Made by a program: the position numbers and the translations under genes. The notes beneath the pieces were generated by a model that saw only the letters and a program-made list of their open reading frames with translations, did not search any database and was not told where the DNA came from. This document shows positions 34,740-42,341 of a stretch of 64,000 bases of DNA, piece after piece (position 1 is the stretch's first letter; each line of letters opens with the position of its first letter). The DNA comes from an uncultured Psychroserpens sp. (GTDB lineage Bacteria; Bacteroidota; Bacteroidia; Flavobacteriales; Flavobacteriaceae): contig CANKZZ010000004.1 in the NCBI GenBank assembly GCA_947488655.1, positions 62,001 through 126,000 on the forward strand, in the 5' to 3' direction.

Positions 34740-34756
34740 GTATTAAGAAGGAAGTA

Positions 34757-35392
34757 TTACTTAAAATGTTCTTTCAAAATATCAATAAATTCCTGTCGTG
34801 ATTTAATATTATAATAAAGGTTGTCATCAATTTTTAAAGCAGGATATGTAACGCTCTCTAAATTATTTTCACCTAATTCTTTTTTCAAAAGAACTAAAGC
34901 GTCGTTATTAACGGTTATATTAAAATCTTCAAAATTAAATGCATTTTCGTCTAATATAATTAATGCCTCTTCACACAAATTACATGATGTCGTTGTAAAA
35001 AGTAAAACCTTAGTATCTAGTTTTGCTTCGTTAATTTTAATATCAAAATTCTCGGTGCTTTTTGTAATAGATAAATTGGTTGTTACTTCATTTACTATAA
35101 AGGTTGGGTTATAGTCTCCATCTTTGCCCTCAAGAAGAATTAGTGTTTTAAGGAGTACCTCAGATTGAGCAGGAATTTCTTTTAGTATAGGACGCTTACT
35201 CGTTCTTCTAAAATCTGTTGTGGTTACTCGTAAAAAGACAATATATGGTATAGTATCAGTGTTTTTAGCAAAAAGTTGTAACCGTTTACCATTCTTTTTC
35301 TCAACTAATTTTACATGAGGATTTGAGCTCATTTGAGAATAGCAGGTTTGGTGTAATACCAAGCAAAAAAGAAATACAGTTATAATGCGCAT
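34757..35392 (-). CDS. Exported protein with glutaredoxin-like domain
   Basis: A 211-residue protein with signal peptide (MRIITVFLFCLVLHQTCYSQ). Residues about 25-125 form a beta-rich domain; residues 130-210 look like a thioredoxin/glutaredoxin fold with VLLFTTTSCNLCEEALIIL, where Cys-x-x-Cys is the redox site, and the cis-proline block SVTYPALKIDDNLYY. Probably a periplasmic thiol oxidoreductase. Start at the ATG giving MRIITV; a TTG two codons earlier exists. Confidence 0.75.
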   Translation of the reverse strand: MRIITVFLFCLVLHQTCYSQMSSNPHVKLVEKKNGKRLQLFAKNTDTIPYIVFLRVTTTDFRRTSKRPILKEIPAQSEVLLKTLILLEGKDGDYNPTFIVNEVTTNLSITKSTENFDIKINEAKLDTKVLLFTTTSCNLCEEALIILDENAFNFEDFNITVNNDALVLLKKELGENNLESVTYPALKIDDNLYYNIKSRQEFIDILKEHFK

Positions 35393-35434
35393 TAACAAGA
35401 GTAATTATTGAACAAAATTAATCAAATTTAAAAG

Positions 35435-35442
35435 TATATTTG
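35435..35442 (+). promoter_or_regulatory. Candidate -7 element of the exonuclease gene
   Basis: TATATTTG matches TAnnTTTG; a TTG lies 24 nt upstream. The ATG follows 21 nt later. Confidence 0.4.
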
Positions 35443-35463
35443 TAAAAACATCAATTATAAATA

Positions 35464-36240
35464 ATGCAACTTAATCTTACAAAACCCATCTGTTTTTTCG
35501 ACTTAGAAACAACAGGAATTAATATAACAAATGATAGAATTGTTGAAATCTCTATTTTAAAGGTCTATCCTGATGGTAAAGAAGAAACTTATACAAAGCG
35601 TGTAAACCCTACAATACCAATTCCGCCAGAAGTTACATTGGTTCATGGAATTTCTAATGAAGATATTGCAGACGCACCAACTTTTAAAGATATTTCGAAA
35701 GAAGTATATCAAATGATAAAAGATTGTGATTTAGGAGGTTTTAATTCTAACCGTTTTGATATTCCTGTTCTGGCAGAAGAAATGTTACGTGCAGATGTTG
35801 ATTTTGATATGAAAAACACCCAGTCTATTGATGTGCAAACAATTTTTCATAAGATGGAACAGCGTACGCTAAGCGCAGCTTATCAATTTTATTGCAATAA
35901 AAGCTTAGAAAATGCACACAGTGCAGAGGCAGATACTTTAGCAACTTACGAAGTTTTAAAAGCGCAGCTAGACAAATATGAAAGCTTAGAAAATGATGCT
36001 AAGTTTTTAGCAGATTTTAGTACTCGTAAGAAATTTGCAGATTTTGCTGGGTTTATTATTTATAATAAAGAAGGCAACGAGTGCTTTTCTTTTGGTAAGC
36101 ATAAAGGTAAATTAGTTACTGAGGTTTTAGATAAAGAGCCAGGATACTTTGGTTGGTTATTAAATGCAGATTTTCCTTTGTACACAAAAAAGGTATTAAC
36201 CGCGATTAAGTTGAGAGCTTTTAATAATAAATTAAGCTAA
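35464..36240 (+). CDS. DnaQ-type 3'-5' exonuclease
   Basis: A 258-residue DEDDh exonuclease. ExoI motif FFDLETTG with Asp13 and Glu15; ExoII GGFNSNRFDIPVLAEEM with its Asp; ExoIII NAHSAEADTLATYEVL with His and Asp. The last 70 residues (FAGFIIYNKEGNECFSFGKHKGKLVTEVL) form a small extra domain like that of DUF3820, seen in Bacteroidota epsilon-like proteins. Role in repair or proofreading is likely; partner polymerase unknown. Confidence 0.9.
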   Translation: MQLNLTKPICFFDLETTGINITNDRIVEISILKVYPDGKEETYTKRVNPTIPIPPEVTLVHGISNEDIADAPTFKDISKEVYQMIKDCDLGGFNSNRFDIPVLAEEMLRADVDFDMKNTQSIDVQTIFHKMEQRTLSAAYQFYCNKSLENAHSAEADTLATYEVLKAQLDKYESLENDAKFLADFSTRKKFADFAGFIIYNKEGNECFSFGKHKGKLVTEVLDKEPGYFGWLLNADFPLYTKKVLTAIKLRAFNNKLS

Positions 36241-36271
36241 TTGTCAACCTGTAAAACCTAATACCTAATCT

Positions 36272-36883
36272 ATGAAACTAATCTGCATAGGTCGAAACTA
36301 CACAGACCATATTAATGAATTAGAAAATGAAAAACCAACAGACCCAGTTGTGTTTTTAAAACCAGACACGTCTATATTATTAAAGAAGCAACCTTTTTTT
36401 ATACCAGATTTTTCTAATGATGTACATCATGAAGTAGAGATGTTGGTGAAAATCAATAAAGTAGGAAAGCATATTGCTAAAAAATTTGCTCATAAATATT
36501 ATGATGACATAGGATTAGGAATCGATTTCACTGCACGAGATTTGCAAGCTCAGCTTAAAGCAAAAGGATTGCCATGGGAAAAAGCTAAAGCATTTGATGG
36601 TGCAGCAGTAATTGGTGAGTGGCTCAACAAGAAAAATTTTGATGATTTAAATAACCTCAATTTTAGTTTATTAAAAAACGATGAGTTGGTTCAAAAAGGA
36701 AATACAAGCCTGATGCTCTGGAAAATTGACGAAATTATAGAATATGTCTCAAAATATTTTACTTTAAAGATTGGAGATATTATATTTACGGGTACGCCTG
36801 CAGGAGTTGGCAAAGTTTTTGCCAATGATAGATTAAAAGGATTTATAGAAGACAAACAATTGTTTTCAATTACAGTTAAATAA
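36272..36883 (+). CDS. Fumarylacetoacetate hydrolase family protein
   Basis: A 203-residue FAH-fold enzyme. Core motifs: ICIGRNYTDHINELENEKPTDPVVFLKPDT, the metal site HHEVEMLVKINKVG with Glu residues, GLGIDFTARDLQAQLKAKGLPWEKAKAFDGAAVIGEW and IIFTGTPAGVGKV. Short members cleave acylpyruvates or decarboxylate oxaloacetate. It is the first gene of a run of three with 1-nt overlaps (FAH, HPt, CinA). Confidence 0.92.
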   Translation: MKLICIGRNYTDHINELENEKPTDPVVFLKPDTSILLKKQPFFIPDFSNDVHHEVEMLVKINKVGKHIAKKFAHKYYDDIGLGIDFTARDLQAQLKAKGLPWEKAKAFDGAAVIGEWLNKKNFDDLNNLNFSLLKNDELVQKGNTSLMLWKIDEIIEYVSKYFTLKIGDIIFTGTPAGVGKVFANDRLKGFIEDKQLFSITVK

Positions 36884-37224
36884 TGGAACAACATTACAAA
36901 TTAAACCGAGTTAAAGAATTAGCAGACAATGATATGGACTTTGTTAAAGCGCTTGCCGAAGCGTTTTTAGAAGAAGTACCAGAAGATGCTGAGAGACTCA
37001 AAAAAGCAGTCGCAGCTGTTGATTATCATGAGACATATCAAGCTGCTCATAAAATGAAACCTACCATAGATTTATTTGAGCTTGGAGTATTACAGGATCT
37101 TATCGTGGTACAAGATTGGGGAAAATTTGAAAAAGTTGGAGAAGATTGCTCCAAACAACTAGAATTAGTACTTACCGCAGTAGAGAATGCTACTGCAGAG
37201 ATAAAAGAAGACTTCAATATATAA
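36883..37224 (+). CDS. HPt domain protein
   Basis: A 113-residue helical protein of the histidine-containing phosphotransfer type: FVKALAEAFLEEVPEDAERLKKAV, then the phospho-site helix YQAAHKMKPTIDLFEL with His48-region histidine, and a closing four-helix-bundle segment. Such proteins pass phosphate between receiver domains. It overlaps the FAH gene and cinA by 1 nt each (TAATG), so it is co-translated with enzymes that have no known phosphorelay. Confidence 0.85.
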   Translation: MEQHYKLNRVKELADNDMDFVKALAEAFLEEVPEDAERLKKAVAAVDYHETYQAAHKMKPTIDLFELGVLQDLIVVQDWGKFEKVGEDCSKQLELVLTAVENATAEIKEDFNI

Positions 37225-38471
37225 TGCAAGCAGAAATAATTACCATTGGTGATGAAATTCTCATTGGTCAAATCGTTGATTCAAACTCCGCATTTATAGC
37301 CAAACAATTAAATAAAATTGGTGTATCGGTATATCAAATTACATCTGTACAAGATGATAGAGCTCACATATTAAAAGCTTTTACAGAGGCAGAAGCTAAT
37401 GCAGATATTGTAATTATTACAGGTGGTTTAGGACCAACAAAAGACGATATTACAAAAACTACAATTGCACATTATTTTAATGATACTTTAAAAGAAGATA
37501 TTTCAGTAAGAAAAAATATCGAGCATCTATGGGAAGTTTTCGTTAAGAAACCAATTATGCAAGTCAATCTAGACCAAGCTTTGGTGCCTACAAAAGCCAA
37601 AATACTTATGAACAAGTATGGGAGTGCTCCAGGTATGTGGTTAGAAAAAAACAACACTGTTTTTATAGCTTTACCAGGTGTGCCTTATGAGATGAAGGCG
37701 CTTATAGATGATGAGGTTATACCAAAACTAAGAGCACAATTTAAATTTCCGTTTATTCAGCACACAACCTTTTTAACCTATGGTTTGGGAGAAAGTGCGT
37801 TAGCCGAACGAATAGAAGAATTTGAAAATCAATTACCAGATTTCATCAAATTAGCCTATTTACCAAGTTTAGGTCGCGTAAGGTTAAGACTGTCTGCAAA
37901 AGGTGACAATAAAACTATTATTTCTTCGGAAATGGAAAAACAAACGCAATTATTGCTGCCACAAATAGCAGATATATTTGCAGGTTTTGAAGAAGACTTA
38001 TCAATAGAAGCTGTAATAGGAAAACATCTAACCTTGCAAAATAGAACGGTCGCTACTGCCGAAAGTTGTACAGGAGGCTTAATAGCTCAACGTTTCACTA
38101 CAAACCCAGGCGCATCAAAATACTTTAAAGGAAGCATTGTAAGTTATACAAAAGAAGCAAAGGTTAATGTGCTTAAAGTTTCTGAAGATATTATAGATAA
38201 ACATTCTGTGGTCAGTGGAGAGGTCGCAGAGGCAATGGCAAAAAACGTATTACAATTATTTAAAACAGATTTTGCAATTGCCACAACAGGTAACGCAGGA
38301 CCAACAAAAGATGATACTACCGAAGATTTAGGAATAGTCTATATTGCAGTTGCTACAAAAAACGAAATATATTCTCAAAAATTTAGTTTTGGTAACCATC
38401 GTGTTAAAGTCATCAATAAAGCAGCAAATAAAGCCTTTGAAATGTTACAAAAAGAAATTTTAAAAAAGTAA
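37224..38471 (+). CDS. cinA: CinA family protein (nicotinamide-nucleotide amidase/ADP-ribose pyrophosphatase-like)
   Basis: A 415-residue two-domain protein. N-terminal MoCF-like domain (1-170) with TIGDEILIGQIVDSN and ITGGLGPTKDDITK; C-terminal CinA domain (about 260-415) with TAESCTGGLIAQRFT, SYTKEAK, VVSGEVAEAMA and ATTGNAGPT. It recycles NMN and is coupled to competence genes in some species. The start giving MQAEIITIG overlaps the HPt stop; a longer frame from 37146 is not needed. Confidence 0.95.
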   Translation: MQAEIITIGDEILIGQIVDSNSAFIAKQLNKIGVSVYQITSVQDDRAHILKAFTEAEANADIVIITGGLGPTKDDITKTTIAHYFNDTLKEDISVRKNIEHLWEVFVKKPIMQVNLDQALVPTKAKILMNKYGSAPGMWLEKNNTVFIALPGVPYEMKALIDDEVIPKLRAQFKFPFIQHTTFLTYGLGESALAERIEEFENQLPDFIKLAYLPSLGRVRLRLSAKGDNKTIISSEMEKQTQLLLPQIADIFAGFEEDLSIEAVIGKHLTLQNRTVATAESCTGGLIAQRFTTNPGASKYFKGSIVSYTKEAKVNVLKVSEDIIDKHSVVSGEVAEAMAKNVLQLFKTDFAIATTGNAGPTKDDTTEDLGIVYIAVATKNEIYSQKFSFGNHRVKVINKAANKAFEMLQKEILKK

Positions 38472-38480
38472 CACTTTTAG

Positions 38481-38512
38481 TTTGCCTGTATTACAAAGTT
38501 TTATTAAATTTG
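38481..38512 (+). promoter_or_regulatory. Bacteroidota-type promoter of rpmB
   Basis: TTTG (38481-38484), 20-nt spacer, TAAATTTG (38505-38512): a full match to the TTTG/TAnnTTTG consensus. It leaves a leader of about 70 nt before rpmB, long enough for autoregulation by a ribosomal protein, though no structure is evident. Confidence 0.7.
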
Positions 38513-38587
38513 CACCCTGTTTAAAAATATCTATTTGAAGGTATTTGAGAATAGGCACAGTATAACATCATATAAAGTTAGAAAGAA

Positions 38588-38824
38588 ATGTCAAGAGTTT
38601 GTGAACTTACTGGAAAGAAAGCGATGGTTGGAAACAACGTATCTCACGCAATGAATAAAACAAAGCGTAAATTTAATGCTAATTTAATCAAGAAGCGTTT
38701 CTATATTCCAGAACAAGAAGAGTGGGTAACTTTAAAAGTATCAACTTCAGCGTTAAAAACAATCAATAAGATTGGTATTTCTGCTGCAATTAAAGAAGCT
38801 AAATCTAAAGGATTTTTAAAATAA
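38588..38824 (+). CDS. rpmB: 50S ribosomal protein L28
   Basis: A 78-residue protein of the large ribosomal subunit, beginning MSRVCELTGKKAMVGNNVSHAMNKT, with the usual KRFYIPEQEEWVTLKVS and closing GISAAIKEAKSKGFL. First of the cluster L28, L33, DUF4295, FtsY, which is conserved in Bacteroidota. Contains Cys5 but no second pair, so not the zinc form. Confidence 0.97.
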   Translation: MSRVCELTGKKAMVGNNVSHAMNKTKRKFNANLIKKRFYIPEQEEWVTLKVSTSALKTINKIGISAAIKEAKSKGFLK

Positions 38825-38851
38825 TAGCATCACGCGTTAAATACACGTACA

Positions 38852-39034
38852 ATGGCAAAAAAAGGAAATAGAATACAGGTTATATTAGAATGTACAGAGC
38901 ACAAAGAGTCTGGACAACCAGGAACGTCTCGTTACATTACTACAAAAAATAAAAAAAATACGCCAGATAGAATGGAGATTAAGAAATTTAATCCAATTTT
39001 AAAGCGTATGACAGTTCACAAAGAAATTAAATAA
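38852..39034 (+). CDS. rpmG: 50S ribosomal protein L33
   Basis: A 60-residue protein: [42 protein letters not shown]. Only one cysteine remains where zinc forms have four, so this is the zinc-free type. It follows rpmB after 27 nt and precedes the DUF4295 gene. Confidence 0.97.
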   Translation: MAKKGNRIQVILECTEHKESGQPGTSRYITTKNKKNTPDRMEIKKFNPILKRMTVHKEIK

Positions 39035-39084
39035 TTAGAATTTTTCGCAAGAAAATTTCAAAGTACTTATAAAATTATAGAGTC

Positions 39085-39237
39085 ATGGCAAAGAAATCAG
39101 TAGCATCATTACAAACAGGATCTAAGAGACTAACAAAAGCAATCAAAATGGTAAAATCACCAAAAACGGGAGCTTACATGTTTGTGGAGTCAGTGATGGC
39201 GCCAGAGTTTGTTAATGATTTTTTAAACAAAAAATAA
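39085..39237 (+). CDS. DUF4295 family protein
   Basis: A 50-residue basic protein, MAKKSVASLQTGSKRLTKAI then KSPKTGAYMFVESVMAPEFVNDFLNKK. It is known in Bacteroidota as a partner of L28 and L33 in the same order as here, and is thought to be ribosome-linked. Too short for most length cut-offs but clearly real from its context. Confidence 0.93.
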   Translation: MAKKSVASLQTGSKRLTKAIKMVKSPKTGAYMFVESVMAPEFVNDFLNKK

Positions 39238-39261
39238 ATTAAACATTTAATGTTTAGTACG

Positions 39262-39291
39262 AACTGCTTTCATATTTGAAAGCAGTTTTTT
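39262..39291 (+). terminator. Terminator after the ribosomal cluster
   Basis: AACTGCTTTCA and TGAAAGCAGTT, an 11-bp stem with 4-nt loop followed by T7. A second, shorter hairpin TTACTGC/GCAGTAA with T6 lies at 39312-39337. Confidence 0.85.
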
Positions 39292-39430
39292 TATGTCTAT
39301 ATTTGAGTGATTTACTGCCATTATAGCAGTAATTTTTTAAGGCAAGGAAATTGCTTTGTATTTTGAAGCGGTAAAGGGGTAATGCATCAATTTATTTTAC
39401 CAGCTCAATAAAAAATAACTTAATAATAAA

Positions 39431-40405
39431 ATGAGTTTTTTCAAAAAAATATTTTCTTCGGAAAAAAAAGAAACCCTAGACAAAGGGTTAGAGAAATCGA
39501 AAACATCGTTTTTCTCTAAATTAAATAAAGCAGTTGCGGGTAAATCTAAAGTTGATGACGACGTATTAGATAATTTAGAAGAAATTTTAGTGTCTAGTGA
39601 TGTTGGTGTAAATACAACATTAAAAGTTATTGACCGCATAGAAGCACGCGTATCAAAAGATAAATACTTAGGTACCTCAGAACTAAATAAAATTTTAAGA
39701 GAAGAAATAGCAGGATTATTATCTGAGACTAACTCTGGGGAAGAAACAGAGTATGTTATCCCAGAACTGCCAAAACAAGCTAATGGTACGAAAACACCTT
39801 ATGTGCTTATGGTTGTTGGTGTAAATGGAGTTGGGAAAACGACAACAATAGGTAAGTTAGCCTATCAATTTAAAAAGAAAGGCCTTAAAGTGGTCTTGGG
39901 AGCAGCAGATACTTTTAGAGCAGCAGCAATAGATCAACTGCAAGTTTGGGCAGACCGTGTTGATGTGCCAATGATACGTCAAGAAATGGGCAGCGATCCA
40001 GCAAGTGTAGCATTTGATGCATTACAATCTGGAGTTAATCAAGACGCAGATGTTATTATAATTGATACAGCTGGACGTTTACACAATAAGATTAACTTAA
40101 TGAATGAGTTAACTAAAGTAAAACGCGTTATGCAAAAGGTTGTTGGTGATGCACCTCATGATGTATTACTGGTTTTAGATGGTTCTACAGGTCAAAATGC
40201 ATTTGAACAAGCTAAACAATTTACAGCAGCTACAGAAGTAACAACATTAGCTGTTACCAAACTTGATGGTACTGCAAAAGGTGGTGTTGTTATTGGAATT
40301 AGTGATCAATTTAAAATTCCAGTTAAATATATAGGTGTAGGAGAAGGCATTGAAGATTTACAAGTTTTTAATAAATATGAGTTTGTGGATAGCTTTTTTA
40401 ACTAA
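39431..40405 (+). CDS. ftsY: Signal recognition particle receptor FtsY
   Basis: A 324-residue GTPase that docks the SRP-ribosome complex at the membrane. NG domain: G1 GVNGVGKTTTIGKLA, DTFRAAAIDQLQVWA, G3 DTAGRLHNK, G4 TKLDGTAKGG and the closing GVGEGIEDLQVFNKYEFVDSFF. The short charged N-terminal region is typical for Bacteroidota. The last 50 nt of the gene are found again twice downstream, see 41139 and 41834. Confidence 0.97.
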   Translation: MSFFKKIFSSEKKETLDKGLEKSKTSFFSKLNKAVAGKSKVDDDVLDNLEEILVSSDVGVNTTLKVIDRIEARVSKDKYLGTSELNKILREEIAGLLSETNSGEETEYVIPELPKQANGTKTPYVLMVVGVNGVGKTTTIGKLAYQFKKKGLKVVLGAADTFRAAAIDQLQVWADRVDVPMIRQEMGSDPASVAFDALQSGVNQDADVIIIDTAGRLHNKINLMNELTKVKRVMQKVVGDAPHDVLLVLDGSTGQNAFEQAKQFTAATEVTTLAVTKLDGTAKGGVVIGISDQFKIPVKYIGVGEGIEDLQVFNKYEFVDSFFN

Positions 40406-40440
40406 AAAAAAGTAATTTATTACTTGAGAGTTATATAAAT

Positions 40441-40475
40441 AAACGCATCAAAACAATTTGTTTTGATGCGTTTTT
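40441..40475 (+). terminator. Terminator after ftsY
   Basis: AAACGCATCAAAACAA and TTGTTTTGATGCGTTT, a 16-bp stem followed by TT; 36 nt after the ftsY stop. Confidence 0.85.
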
Positions 40476-40551
40476 GCCTTCGTGCCTATTGGATTTGATA
40501 TCATATTATTTTGTGCAGTGGCTTTTTTGTTGTAGTTTAAATAAAAAAACT

Positions 40552-41097
40552 ATGAAAAATTTATTATTATTTCTGTCACTTATTCTTCTTTGTTCTTGTG
40601 ATTCTGATGATGACAACGAAACGTTCACTCTTGAAAACAGGGTTTATCAAGTCATTGCCTTTGAGGTAGAATCCAATATGGATTTAAATGGAGATGGTAT
40701 TTTTAGTACTGACTTACTCTCTGAATTAGAACCTTTTCAAAGTGCACTTTTATCACAACTGCGAATGCGCTTTCTCGAAGATGGAACAGCTTATTATCCT
40801 TGGTATGATTGGCCTTATTTTAATGTAGTAGATGGAGAGCAAATTTCTGGTACTGCAGCCCTTTCTAGTACATCTTTACCTTATCGGTTAAGTGAAACTA
40901 ATGTAACCTTTACTAATGGAGATGTAATATTAAATGGAGAGTTTATGAATAATGGTAACACCATTGTTACATCATACAATCCAAATGATTTATATGATTT
41001 TAATAATGACGAATTCGCTGGTGTTTTTATCAATGAAATGGGAGAGGTAGAAACTTATGAAGGTAATTTTATATTAACATTGGAATTACAAAATTAA
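40552..41097 (+). CDS. Lipoprotein, first of a tandem pair
   Basis: A 181-residue protein with lipoprotein signal MKNLLLFLSLILLCSC (Cys16), then an acidic DSDDDNET linker. It shares with 41244-41792 the blocks VESNMDLNGDGIFSTDLL, AYYP, VDGEQ and a C-terminal FILTLELQN. The DLNGDGIFSTD stretch resembles a calcium-binding EF-hand or dockerin-type loop. No family is known to me. Start set at the ATG before the signal; an upstream in-frame ATG has no signal. Confidence 0.75.
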   Translation: MKNLLLFLSLILLCSCDSDDDNETFTLENRVYQVIAFEVESNMDLNGDGIFSTDLLSELEPFQSALLSQLRMRFLEDGTAYYPWYDWPYFNVVDGEQISGTAALSSTSLPYRLSETNVTFTNGDVILNGEFMNNGNTIVTSYNPNDLYDFNNDEFAGVFINEMGEVETYEGNFILTLELQN

Positions 41098-41138
41098 ATT
41101 TCAGCTTACAAAACCTGTTAATCAATATAAAATATTAG

Positions 41139-41190
41139 AGATTTACAGGTTTTTAATAAATATGAGTTTGTAGATTCATTTTTTAAATAA
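41139..41190 (+). repeat. Copy 2 of the ftsY 3' end
   Basis: Nearly the same as the last 50 nt of ftsY (40354-40405): AGATTTACAGGTTTTTAATA and ATGAGTTTGTAGAT are kept, the frame would give DLQVFNKYEFVDSFFK. No ftsY sequence lies before it. Together with copy 3 it bounds the second lipoprotein gene. Confidence 0.85.
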
Positions 41191-41243
41191 TCATTTTATC
41201 TAGGATATTTATTATTAGTTTATTTAATTTTTAAAAAAAAATT

Positions 41244-41792
41244 ATGAAAAAATCTATTATTTACTCATTATTAGCAATCATGCTTTTTGCATGTAGCGAA
41301 GACAATGAGACGAACGAACCATTTACTCTTGAAGGAAAAACTTATCAAATTGTTGCCTATAAGGTTGAAAGCAATATGGATTTAAATGGAGATGGCGTAT
41401 TTAGTACTAACTTACTTTTAGAATGTGCTGACCCTAATTATATAAGTAATCAGCTTATGAAATTTGTAACTGATAGTACAGCTTATTACCCTATGGGTGC
41501 TCATCCAATTTTTGGTATAGTGAATGGAGAACAATATTCTACTATTACAAGTCCTGCACGACCTACTATACCCTATATCTTCCAAAGACCAAACATCAGA
41601 TTTATTGAAGGTGTAGAACCATTCCTGATAAACACGGTAATTAGTGATGACAATCAAACAATAACAACACGATTTAAAATAATAGAAACTTATGGTTTAG
41701 GTCATAATTTAGATTGGAGGTACTTCAATCAAGCTGGAGAGATAGAAACTTATACTGGAGATTTTATAATAACATTGGAATTACAAAATTAA
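41244..41792 (+). CDS. Lipoprotein, second of a tandem pair
   Basis: A 182-residue paralogue of 40552-41097 with signal MKKSIIYSLLAIMLFAC (Cys17). Same VESNMDLNGDGVFSTNLL loop and GDFIITLELQN end; the middle part differs, with YYPMGAHPIFGIVNGEQ. The 3' flank of about 50 nt after the stop is almost the same as that of the first gene and runs into another copy of the ftsY tail, so a unit of about 700 nt has been duplicated. Confidence 0.75.
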   Translation: MKKSIIYSLLAIMLFACSEDNETNEPFTLEGKTYQIVAYKVESNMDLNGDGVFSTNLLLECADPNYISNQLMKFVTDSTAYYPMGAHPIFGIVNGEQYSTITSPARPTIPYIFQRPNIRFIEGVEPFLINTVISDDNQTITTRFKIIETYGLGHNLDWRYFNQAGEIETYTGDFIITLELQN

Positions 41793-41833
41793 ATTTCAGC
41801 TTACAAAACCTGTCAATCAATATAAAATATTAG

Positions 41834-41885
41834 AGATTTACAGGTTTTTAATAAATATGAGTTTGTAGATAGTTTCTTTAAATAA
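41834..41885 (+). repeat. Copy 3 of the ftsY 3' end
   Basis: Third copy of the ftsY tail, ending GTTTGTAGATAGTTTCTTTAAATAA, here closer to the original than copy 2 at the last codons (VDSFFK). It follows the second lipoprotein gene. Confidence 0.85.
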
Positions 41886-41927
41886 CCAATTCCTAAGTAA
41901 GACAGAATCTCATAATTGAGAATTTAG

Positions 41928-42281
41928 ATGAAAATCGAAACTAAAAAAGAAGATCAGATTATAAAAATTTTGTCGATTGTCAATATTTTAGTTTCACTTC
42001 ATATATTGATAAGCTTCATTTGGAATTACCTAGTTATATATTTTCAAGAACGAAATCCTTTAATTCCTAGCTATTTAATTGATTATATTAGTTTTCCGTT
42101 ATATGTTATAGTACCTCTTTTTTTAGGTATTCTGTCGTACTGTGTTAGGAGTCTAATTTTAAAACAGTTCAACGCCATTGTCACTGTAAGTCTTCTAATT
42201 TTTATTGTTGGTTTTTTTATATATCAAAGTCAAATTTATCTGTTCATTCAAAGTTTTAGTCCTTATGCCAGCCAAAACTAG
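41928..42281 (+). CDS. Small membrane protein
   Basis: A 117-residue protein with three membrane segments (about 17-36, 53-70 and 83-104) after a charged start MKIETKKEDQ. No family recognised. It stands between the duplicated lipoprotein unit and the amidase gene and could have entered with the former. Confidence 0.65.
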   Translation: MKIETKKEDQIIKILSIVNILVSLHILISFIWNYLVIYFQERNPLIPSYLIDYISFPLYVIVPLFLGILSYCVRSLILKQFNAIVTVSLLIFIVGFFIYQSQIYLFIQSFSPYASQN

Positions 42282-42341
42282 GGTTTAGTATTAATTAGAT
42301 ATTAAGACTAATTTTACTTATTTTTATTAGAAATTCGAATC

